Of a stretch of 64,000 nt of DNA, positions 45,985 to 57,900 are shown in pieces; position 1 is the stretch's first letter; each line of letters opens with the position of its first letter. Under the pieces are notes generated by a model. It saw only the letters and a list, made by a program, of their open reading frames with translations. It was not told where the DNA came from and did not search any database. The position numbers and the translations under genes were made by a program. This stretch comes from Campylorhamphus procurvoides (taxonomy: Eukaryota > Chordata > Aves > Passeriformes > Dendrocolaptidae). The stretch lies in NCBI GenBank assembly GCA_013396655.1, contig WBMV01000259.1, positions 723,348-787,347 on the forward strand. The letters run 5' to 3'.

Positions 45985-48900
45985 CTAGAAAGAAAACACG
46001 GCATGTAAGCACAATGGGAGTTGGACTCTCACCTTCTTTACCCTGTTCTTTATCCTGTCTTTCGCAGGAAGGCATTATTTTCATAGGCTTGTGAGGAAAT
46101 GGATGTATCTGAGTGCCAGACTGTAGGTAGAGAGAACAGAGGGAGGAGGCAGGTCCTGAGTGGATTGTACCCCCCATGCTGCTCCCACACCCTCGCTGGG
46201 ATTTGGGCTGTGCTGTCAGCAGGGCATTGTCATTGTTTCAACTCTTCCTGTTACCACCAGGGTTGCAGTATTTGGACTGCTGGGACACTTGTAATAGATG
46301 GAATACTAATATTTTGCTAGAAGTCAGCTATGTAGGATGCTAACAACATTAGTAGCTAAATATGCTATAGAAAAATTTGAAAATATGTTGGAATCTGATA
46401 TCCTACTCCTCATAATAGTCTATTTGTTACCTGCTTTTTAAATTTATGCTGTTGTGTTGTGTCTTTGTCATTAGATAATTCCACAAAGGAAAATTCATCG
46501 TGTATATAAAGATCACAAATATTGAGAGGTAAAGATATATGGAGATAAAATATTGTCAGCTGGTTTTTTTGAATCTTGGGAAAGCACAAGGCAACTCCAA
46601 ACATATTCTGTGTTTACCACCTTTTTTAAATACTGAATTCCCAACATTTCTAATTTTGTGATGCACAATGTTTGGTCTGTTGAGGAAGAGGGAAACCTAC
46701 ACACCTCTTTTCTTTGAAGACAATTCTTGAGTGTCCTTCGTTCATTCTTTTAGAGTCACCTAATAATCTTTCATTCCCCCCAGGCACTACTGCAGTATTT
46801 CAGCAGTCCCTGCCCAAATTGCACAGAACAAAATCCACTACAACCTTCACACAAACTCCCACTTGTAGCAAGGAAAACTTCTAAGCACTGTTAGGTCCCT
46901 GAAGACAGCAGCATAATTTTTTATTAGTATAAAAATTACCCACCTCAGTTACCTATTTCCTAGGATTTCCTCAATAGTGCATCAGCAGTAATTGGCTGGA
47001 CAGGAGCTTTCTGGTCAGGAAAATCACTATACCTGACATGAGCCTTTCACAGCCTCCACCCTTCTTTTGTCAAGGTAGAAAATTCCATATTTAAGCAGAG
47101 CTCTTTGAATTTGTGGTGTATGCTCCACTTTAATTTGCTTTGACAGCTGGACCAGTACTGATTTGGGATTGTGGCTTTTAGAACAGCGGGAGCTGTTACA
47201 GAAACTCTTTTTTTTTAATGGCAGGAGCATGTGCCAAGTGTTGGAAAACGCCTCCAAAACATGTTTTCAGGAGGGCTAACCCTAAGAAAATATGACTCCT
47301 CCCTTGCCTCCCAACACAGATTGTCTTGTGAAATGTCTCTTTAAGTGGTCTGATCTGTCTTTTGTGCCAATATCAAGGAGATGCAGCTCTGCCAGTGTGT
47401 TCCACAGGAATTCTGCACTAGTTATCAGTGGTGGTGGTAAGAAAGAGAATGGACCAAGGTAAAACTGCCTGCTAAGACTGAGCCACAGTTAACAAGGTAA
47501 GGTGTGCTTTTCTCATTAACCTTAATTAAACTGCTCAGCTAAAATTTCTCAAGGGATTGAGGCAGTGGGAGTCATCACAACTTTTGTCATTCTGTCTTCT
47601 GGCTGAAATTTCTTTGTACGAATAAGCAGTTTCAAACGTCTTGTTAGCATTGCTGTACGTAGGAAACAAGGCCACTCAGACTTGGTGATCCAGTTTCCAA
47701 GCAATAAGCAGGGGGAACAGAACACCGAAGGGAATCACAGGACCCTGTAGTTCTGCATAAGATCCCTCTGATGAGTATTTTCCAGCACGGTGATGCGGAG
47801 TTTCTCTATGAAGTAGGTATTGAAAGCCAAATAATTAAGATTTGGCATAATTTTTTGTAAGTAGGGATCTGAATATTTGATGACTTTAATGTTAGGATCA
47901 ATATTTATCTTATGCAGTATCTTGTTTCACTGATATTTCGTGTGGTCCTTATGTAGTGAGGTAATCCCATTCTAAAAATGTCAGAAATTGTCATCAGAAA
48001 TTGCTTTGCAAAACCTGCTGAAATTGTTGCTTGGATGTGTGTGTGAACTTCTCTGTCCTTCATTCACAGCTGTCAACAAACATTGTCACCCAGGGCCATT
48101 GTGCCTCACACTCAGACTGCTGGCACTGCTGACCCAGAGCATTTCCCACTATTTCTGACCTGAGACTAAAGGAATTCTTGAAGTCACCTAAAACAGCTGC
48201 GGTCTGATCGGAGGGGCAGGGGAGGGGCAGCCAGAAGTTGAACATGGATGAATTCACCCTTGGTGTGACTGCTGGCACTCAGATGGTTGTATTCCATGTG
48301 GGATGAGCTGTGTGCCAAACATCTGTGGTGTTATTATTGGTTTTATTGCACTTACTTTTGCTGTGTTTCCCCTGCTTTCACTCTTATGGCCTTCACTATA
48401 AGTCCTGGTCGGCGGGTGCCTTTTGTCCAGGGGATTATGGTTTGTACTGTGTCCCAGATATTTTCCCAAACTGGAGTTCCTTGCCATTTGAACTTGATCA
48501 TTATTAGGTCACCAATATCAGTGTCCAGGGTGATGAGAAAAGAGTAGGTTTTATTCCCAGTAACACCTTCAACTCTACAGAAAACAAAACCAGAATGATG
48601 TGTTAATTATTATGGATTAAAGTAAAAAAGAAAAAGAAAGGGGGTTTTTTGCCTTCTTCAGGGCAAAACATTACAGTCTCTAGAATGCCCCTCCTGCAGG
48701 TGCATAAAGTGTGAAATATGACAGCATGGTAGGAAAAAGAAGTGGGAGAAGCCTGAGCAGCTGGTGGAGCAGTGGTGATTTGTAACAGCAAAACAAAAGG
48801 TGCCCCACAATAGCAGCTGTTACATCTTTTGTCTGCTACACCAAATGCTGACCCACACTGTAGCTTTGCTTCTGTTAATACAGGTGGTGTCCAGCATGAC

Positions 48901-51900
48901 AAAGATCCAAAATTCTGTATCTTAGTTACAGCTGAATTTTTACTTGTGTTTTAATTGATGGGACCTCCCTGTCATAGCCATGGGATGGACAAAACATAAG
49001 TACACAGGAAACTTCCAAGTTTGCTGTTTGATTTATAGAGGGGTTTTTACTGCAAAAACTGTATGGACATTGTAAAAATTTGTGATTTTTTTGGAAGTGT
49101 GAGTGAAGAAAGAACAATTTCAAGTTCATCTTCACTTTGCTGTGCTGTACTCTTTCACTCACAGCATGATTATCAATGTATGGCAAACTGGCACCTTTTC
49201 TCCCATGCACAATGACAGGTGATGCCAATACTCACAGTGGGATGTGCAGGTTTTTAGCATCCTCCTTAGTGCCTGTCAGAGACATGGTAAAAGTTGGCTC
49301 TATCGGCTTGCCTTGGATTTCATTGATGATGTGGATCCTGAACTGATAATGATACACTGTAGAAAGGAAGTTTGCAAAGTGACTAAATAAACAGTCGGAG
49401 AAGCAATAGATTTCTTTTGAAATCTATTCAAAGAAGAAACTTGATTTTTATTCCCTTTCATTTTTCAAGCTTATTTGTTGAAATTAAAACATCATTTTTT
49501 TCTGATTGTTGCTGTTATGTGTAATCCCCTAGGGTTCAAGGCTCTATTTGCTCTATTTAAAAGGATGAAGAAAAAACATAATCTGGGTTGAGTTTGTTTT
49601 TAGGATAAAACGTTCTGCCATGGGAAATATTGCAGCTTCTCTGAAGTTTAGTTGTTAGAATTTCTGGCAAGCCCTCTTATCTAGTGACCAGGCAGATCCT
49701 TGTGACTGGGTATGACTAGAGATGATGATAGAGATTAAAGCCCTTATGCAATGTGGTCAGGCTCATCTGATGAACCAGAAAATGACCCTGCAAAACAGGC
49801 GGCTCCCAAACTTTCCTTGACTGCAACGTTTCCCATGGAAGATGGTTTTATCCTCAAACCCACCCTGTGCTTAATGTGCATCTGTTAACAATATGACTTT
49901 GTTCAAGCGCATTGCTATGAGAAAGATGTCATTGATGCTGCAAGGTTTGGTGGGTTTCTAGAACAGTGTTTAGGAAAGTCTGAACTGAATGTTGTCAGAA
50001 TGAAGAATGCCTAAGTCATCACTGTACTGATCATGAGCAGTTTGATATTTTGTAAATGATGAAACAAAAAACCCAACAACATAAAGCTAGAGCATGTGCA
50101 CACAGTTTGAATGTCCAAAACTCTTCTGCCTGATCGCTCCACCAGCCACCTTCCAGACAAAACTGATAGATTCAGATGTAAAGGAACATTATTGCCCACT
50201 AGATTTTGAGTGGAGTCTCTTCACCCACTTCAGCCTTCATTACATCTGAGAGTGGTTCCACCATACTGCTAAGGGAATCATCTTTTTCTGTGTTTCCAGC
50301 TCAGAATGCTCACAATGGAAATTATTTGCTAGAAAAGCTGTATCTTTTTGTTGTTGTTTTATGTTAATGAACAATGTATTTTCTTTTGAAAACATGTCAT
50401 TCAGTAGATCAGACAACATTGCTGATTCTTTGCTGCAAACCTGATGAAGACAAAGGCAGAGAGGTTTGGTTACACATCACTTTTACTACTAATCTGTCTT
50501 TCTCTCCACATATGAATTGGTTGTTCAGTGTATGTTCAGATACAGCCTAGGCTTCTGCTATGCTTACGGGGTTCACTTTAAGGAAAAAGGTGAGCATATT
50601 CATGTAAAAACTCTTTAGTTTTTCATCGCAACTTTATTATAAATGTTAACTTCTTTGTAACAACTGGGTTTTTGTTTGAACTGGATTAATGTACACTCCA
50701 GAATGTAATGCCAGTAACTTGAAAATGAAATGTCAGGTTTTACGAAGACACAGAGGATTGTGAAGTGTAATGCTGAGTTTCTCGAATTTCTTCTGTTTGG
50801 GCTTCTCCCATGATCTTCAAACATTTTTTTTTAAAAAGCATTACAAAGATGACTTTGTAAGTGCCCTCCCACAGTTGCTGCTCTGTTTAGGAGCTTTGGT
50901 GAAAGGACACCATTGTCTGGGGCACTGGTACCCACATATGTGCCAAGGATGGCTTTTTGACGCAAAACTGGTTCCGAGCATAAAAATACAACATGTTTAA
51001 ACTGAAATCGAAGCCAAGAGGGCACAGATATTTTGCCACAAGCTGAAACTAGCTCCATGCCCAGAGAAGAACACAACACGAGGCTCGCAGTGCTGTGCCC
51101 AGGTGTGGTGACAGCAAACACAGCGTCCCCAGAGCCAGTTGTCTCCCTGATTCTCACAAGGACCTGACTGTACTGCACCAAAATAACACCATGAACTAGA
51201 CACAGCCTCTAGAAGTTTTACATCTACTTCAAGTACCTTCCTGAGCCGTTTGAAACAGTGTTAAGAAGAGATTCAGCAGGTTCAGCTGCTCTGGGTGTCA
51301 GTCAGGGCTGCACAGACCCCTCTGGACTCATCATGGACAGCTGAGGAAGGAGGTGGTGAGGAGGGATGCCCGTGCACCAGGAGTCCCTGCACTGAAAGCC
51401 CCTTGAAGAAACATGTTCCTGACATTAATTCCACACAGTCCTGCTTGGTTTTGCTTTAAACAATACATAAACCTTGCCAGGGGCAAGTGAACCTGTGCTC
51501 AACAGCAGCTGTCTGGTGGGCTCTGGCGGCCAAGTGTAGTGCAGACTGGCAGAAAGGCTCTGCTCCCCTGCTGTCCCCTCTGTCTGGTCCTGTGGCCAAG
51601 GAGCCACAGTGGCTGTCTCCCTGAGCTGAGCAAATGGTTAGTTTGCACTCTGGATAAAGTAATTTAGCAGAGCTAAAGATGGAGTGCCAGCCTTCATGTC
51701 ACTGCTACGGTTCAGCCCTGTGAAAGTCCATGCTGTTCTGTTGTCTGACCATTGTTTGAAAAGTAGCAATTTGTATGTCATCTTGTAGACTAATTGCAGC
51801 TAAAATTTGGGCAAACTTGGAACAGGGTGTTTTACAGGCCTTCCCAGAGCAATTATGCTGCTTTTTTGGGCTTGGCTGCATGCCTGCATCTGTTCCAACA

Positions 51901-54900
51901 AACCCACACAGGCCAATCCTGCCCCAGGAAGGCAAATCCTGCAGATCAGGACCCCAAGCATCCCCGAGGCCTCGGATCCATGGCTAGCCTGGGGTAAGCA
52001 CGCAGAGTGCTTTTTCCCACAGAAATGTTTACAGCCAGGATCCTGATGAAAGGGCATCAAGATGACCTACCAGGATTCTCAGTTGTCTCAGCAAATTGAT
52101 TATTCCCACAGATCTCACATGCTTTAATGAATGGGTAAATAGGATCACAAAGCTAAGGCTGGTGCTCCCACTTAGCGATCGATCCAGGCACTGTAACAAG
52201 TATTCCCACAAACCTTTGAAGGGCATATGTGCTCTTGTTTTGAGGAAGAGTTGCCTGCTTTTGGGGGTCCTTTCCTCCCTGATGTTGTAGCCCAGGGTGT
52301 TGCAGCGGTTCTTCCTGCAGCTGAGGCACAAGCCCTTGTTGAAGGTGTTGATGTCGTTGCACCAGTAGGCTGTGCTTTGCTTGTCCTGGTGGAGCAGAGA
52401 GTCGATGAACAGATGAACTGACCTCTCATGGGCACATTTCACAGTCTGAGTGATGCCTGAAAAAGTGCAAGCAGAATTTTACTGCTTTTGTTCCTTTTTA
52501 CCATCTCAGCTGCAGAGGAGTACTGTAACCAGCTACAAACATATGTTATTGTTTTCCCTCCACCCCCTTACTGCCCTTTACAGCGTGATTTTGCCTCAGA
52601 GATCATGCATTGTAGCGATTTTACTTTTAGGATCGTTCAAAAATGGAATGGCTGAACAACCATGATAATAAAATTGACTAATTTGCTGCTCAGACTTCTC
52701 TAGCCTGGCTGTATCAGACTGTAAATATGAACCTTGATGACATTGTCCTTTTGGTCAATATAAAGTACAACATGAGGTGATGTGCGGTGTGTCAGATCAT
52801 GCCAGATTAAAGACAGCAGTGTCATTCGGAGTGGTTGTCTTTTGGATGCTTATGCAGTAATGTCGTATTTTGTCCCTATTAGTCACAAACTTTCATGCTG
52901 AATTTGGCTTGCAGCTACTACTGGGGAAAAAGAAGCAAAAAATGTATTAAACAGAGTAAGAAATTATTAAATACATAGACATGCCTTTATGAGAAGTATC
53001 TTTTTGTTCCTTAAGTGCTATCAAATTGCAGAAATTATTTTGTGTAATTGGGATATGTCATGATGGACTGTGTTTGTATGTCCACTGATTGAGCTGATGC
53101 TTAGTTTCATGTCTGTCATGATTTATCTGCTAAAAAGTAAGGCCTACATTTAGGCGGGGAGTGCTAATAGTTGAGAAATACTTTTTGCAGTGTTGTGTCC
53201 TGGTTGCTCTTTTGGGGTTTTTCAGGGAGCAGTTCTGGTTGTCACTGTGCATCACAACCTTATCTTTTTTCAGGATGTTGCATCAGTTTCTCTATACATT
53301 TATGTTTAGGTACCTTGGAAATAAGCTTCTATAAATAAACGCCAGCCTGGAACACTGTCAGTCAGGTCCTAGAGGGAGCATCGTCTGCACAGCTGAAGGA
53401 CAGCGAGTTGGGAAAAGGTGAACGAAGGAGGTGAGCAGTACAGACCTTAGTTTGATTTGGTTTGAAATAATTAATGGCACACTAGATGAATCTGGCTTAA
53501 TTAGAATAAGTTTTCTAATTTTCCCTACTGCTTGAAGGGATACCTTAGCAATTATTCCAAGGTGCTTGACAGCAGGATGCTCATGGCCCCATTTTCAGGA
53601 GAGTGAGGCAGCCCAGGCCCTTTCTGGAGTCAGTGAAACCACTTTGAACTCAGTACATGTGAAAATCAGATAACTGGCTTCTAGACAAGAAATTTCCTTG
53701 CGTGTAAGGGGTGATGATGCTCCCACCAGAAGCTGTTTCAGACCACAGAGCTCCTGCCAGTGCAGCCACCTCCCTTTGTGCTGCAGTCCTTACCGGTGAT
53801 GCCGTACTGCGCGATGTGGTTGTACACGTGCAGGATGTGACAGCCGGGCTGGAAGGTGCCTCCGTTGGGATAGAAGTCAAAGTGAGCCACAGGCTGCTTG
53901 ATGCCCACACTGAGACCCATGTGCTGTTTGGTGAAGGTATGAATTGCATCCACAAAGTTTGCATCGTCTGGAGATAAACGGTCTGTGGGTGACATCCCTT
54001 CAAACAAGGGGCCGGCGGGGTCAAGGCCTGCAAATAGATGTGAATAATCATACGGTGCAGAAGGTCTGCCCTGCTGCTGGAGGGAAGCTCTGTGATAAAG
54101 ATTTAAAAGCAGGCAGCACTGGCCCTTCACAAGATCTTTCTCTGATGGAAACAACACTAAGGACGCTTGTCCCACGTGGTGAGTTACACCAGAAAGCAGA
54201 GCAAACAGTGGCAGCAGTGCATGCTGCCCGCACAAGGACACGGGCACAGAGATAGGGGTGTTTGTCCTGGGCAGAGCCGCTTGCTGCCACCGTGTCCCTG
54301 CGGGCACCTTGACGTAATGCTGCTCTTTGAAGCTCTACAGGTCGTGTGTTTCAGAGCCCCTTTGTGAAGACACCAGGGCCACAACAAGGTTGACTTTTAG
54401 CCCACATTTGGGACCTGAAGGTTTATAAAGCAGCTTCACGTGTTGCTTAAAAGGGCTGTGTGTCTGCTAGATTTTCTTTATAATTGTTTTTCAGCTTGCA
54501 CAGTCTTCAAGGCAGATTATTACAGTATTCCACTTAGGGAGTCTCACTGATTTTTGTTTACTATATTTTTTTTGTGTGGTGCTTTTCATGGCTGGGAATT
54601 GATTTATGGGAGAGAACTTTGTGCTTAGTTCAAAGCTGCATTGAGTTTTGAGGAGAAGCTTCTAAATTTGATATTGTTCACTTGGTGCTGTGGAGTAACA
54701 GCATAGATGTAACCAGGCAAGACTAATAGCATGGGCTGCAAGTAGGGAAGTCACCTTGAAGGCATACGTTTCCTTTTAGTTTTAAGAACTTCTATCACTA
54801 TCAATTTTTGGAGCTTATTGTTACAAGTCTGAATAACTTTTGCTGAAGAATGCATATAGCTGTTACAAAAAATAAGGTGTTCTAATGTTTTTTTCTTATC

Positions 54901-57900
54901 CATTATCAAAGTTTGATGTACTAATAGGGCTGGAGCAAGCAGTGCTGGGGACCTGAAGTCCCCACAAGTGTACACAAGTGTAATGTCATGAGGTGTTTTG
55001 TAAAATTGGCTTCTTGTCATGCAGGCAATGCCACGAGAGCTGATTGTGTAAGGGACTGTGGTATGTGGCAAAGAATCCTAGACTAGAATTGTGACTATTT
55101 GCCTCACTCCTAAATTTGATTAAAGTAAAATCTTTTCTCTGCTAAATTAAATCAGCTGATGTGGGCCTTGTGTAAAATGCACTTCTGTTTGGTTTTGTCT
55201 GTTGCCTTTTTTAGGCTGACACTGTGCATTAGTTGGAGTACTGTATGCAGTGTATCAATAACATTATAAGTGTATTTTCATTGCACTCATAATTAGTACA
55301 GTTACAAAACATTACAGAAGGTTCAGAATGCCACTAGTCAAAACAGTCAAGTGTTAGAGTTAACTTTGTTTATTTTAAGCATCTCTTAGGGGTATTCTAA
55401 TACGCTTCTTGCAAAATGTAATCCAGAACTATCATTTTGCCACAGACTGGCTGGCTTGAATTCTCTGTGTTAGCACTATAACACCATTGAGAACTCAAGC
55501 ACAGTTAGACATTTTCCTTTATGTATTTTTTAAATGACTTGCTAACAATGGACTGTGTATCTCAGTGACTTTGAGTCAAGACAGTGGCCAAAGATCCATG
55601 GTCAGTGATTAAACATTTCGTTTAATGTGTTACTGGGAGTGAGTACAAGGTAAATTCAAGCAACATGCACCTTAAGTCTTTGGTTTAGGATTTGTAGTCC
55701 TCTTATTTGTATATTTTGTTTGTCATAATTTGGACTGAGGTAGGAGAGATCGAAGATAGAAACACCCTAACAATTTCGAAAAATGTTTCCATTACATTTT
55801 CTAAATCTAATTTCTAAACCAATGGGATGAAACTTCTAAACTGTGGTGAGTATTGCTTATTCAACAGGTAATTGTTGAGATGACATTGTTATGCCAAGTA
55901 TCTGTGTAACTTAATTCAGTTGTCTGTTATATTTCTGAAAGATAGAAGTCTTTTACCTGTAATTCTTCCAATCTTTTTTGTACCATTGATATAACTTCCG
56001 GCAAATCCTGAAACATGAGCTCCTAGGCTGTACCCAATTAGATGAGCATTGCCTCTGGAAAACTGAATGGATTCCTGGAAGATAGTGGCAACTTGATTTA
56101 GATGCAGAAAAGGTGAAAAGTAAACAGTGAAATACTTATTACAAGCTAGGAATACCATGAATTAGAACACAAGAAATGTGCATGTTGATGTTGATTGTCA
56201 AATTTACAATATTTCTTCACTGGCTGAGTGTTCTTCCTTGCTTCCTTTTCATGCAGCAGGAAAAGACCACATATTTGGGCAGTGCTGCTTATGTGCTATG
56301 CCCAGGAAAAGCAGCAGCACAGGGAGCAGGATTTCAGCTGCTGTTGCAAGTGATGCAAATGTGCATTGCCTTTTGTCTGCAGCAGCTGACTTTCCTGTGA
56401 CTGTAAAGTGAATATTTATCCTTCAACTTCAGGGTAAAACAATCCTCTATGGGAAGTGCCTTGACTTTTTTTCACCTGAGGTACAAACACAAGACAAACT
56501 AGAAGACAAGGTATTGATCAGACATGTTAAGTGATATTTTCTTGGACTGATTTGTACAAAGCTGAGTATCTGATCTGAAACAAACCTATTGAGGCAGAAT
56601 TGGCCTCAGGCCCTTCTTTCCACCTAATCAGTACAATGTGCATCTTAAGCATTCCACTTGAGCTGCAAGGCTCCAAGTTTTTCTGACTTGTAAAGAAAAA
56701 TGTGGGATATTTTGCTTGCAGGAAAAGCAAACCTCTCTTTTAATTTCTGTGTGGATATTGCCTATCTCAGTGGAGTGGCTGTGCAGGCTCAATACCCATC
56801 TCTTTTGAAGAGGATGTGAAACTTGGCAAGCTTCTTTTGACCGAGGCAGCTCTTAGAAATCACAAGATCCCCAATTTCTTGTCAGGTGGTTGCTACTGAT
56901 CATACCCTGTTAATTCTTGGACTAAGAGTGTGAATATTTACTTATTGTTTATTCTGAATTCAAATATTGTGCAGCACACTGCAGCTTTTGGTACTTCCAC
57001 TGAGAATATTTCAAAGAATGGACTGCCTGTAAGCAGACAGAAGCACAGCAAAAAGAGAGTTGTGGGAGTTAGAATGGAGGGGTTTTAAAGTGTTAAACTT
57101 GGACGGGTGCTTCCCAACAGAAGGAAGGTCTCCTGGTTGAACACATTTGATTTAATGGTGTGAAAATTTATGGTATATTTAAATTTTGTAACATATCATG
57201 GTATGAGAGAAGCTACCTACAGTGCTGGAGCAAGGAGTCATTTATTCAAGCCTGGATTTGTTGTTGACACTAAAGAAATCACAGACAGTCTTTACTGTTG
57301 ACAATGTGGTGTGTTCTCCTGGGAACTGAACAAAGTTTTGAATTGAACAAACTGAACAAACCATTTGATTCATTCAATAATTAACAGCTTTCAAAAAATC
57401 ACTTTTAGGCTCCAGCAACTTAAACTACATTTGACCAGGAGCTAAGGTTTCTTGTAATGTCACAATGAAAAATAGTGTCTGACTCTTCTGCCTTCTCTTT
57501 TGTGCCTGTTGTCCCAAACTGGGCATGGTATCTGACAGCTTCCAGCCCTGCTATTCCCAGTGGAAGCAGCTTAGACCTTCAATGGTATTTCCTACTAGCC
57601 TTTCAGCTTTGCAGTGTGTTTCTCCTCCACCTTAGACCCCACCTTATTTCAATGAATGGATTAAAAAATTCATTGTTAGGTACAGAAGTCGAATTTAATT
57701 TCAAATCAGGTCTCTTAAATTAGTATTAACCTTTTCCATCCAGCCGTGGCCACTGCTCTCTGTGTGGCAGAAGTTTGATAAGTGGGCACTGCATGAGTGT
57801 TCTCTGCACTCTCTGCTGTCCTCTGCTTTGGGAAGCAGCTCTGTCCTCTTGGAAGGTCTCTCCTTACACTCTGGATCTCTGAGCCATTATTTTAGCATAA

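Noticed and set aside
47700..47840. Candidate LIPC exon 9 reading RITVLENT on the minus strand
   Set aside because: Superficial likeness only; a far better exon 9 with MTFCS, FVRC and a correct acceptor lies at 45879-45984.
53711..54387. Several + and - frames around LIPC exon 5
   Set aside because: Only the minus-strand segment 53794-54027 matches hepatic lipase and has splice sites; the rest are shadows or run-on past the acceptor.
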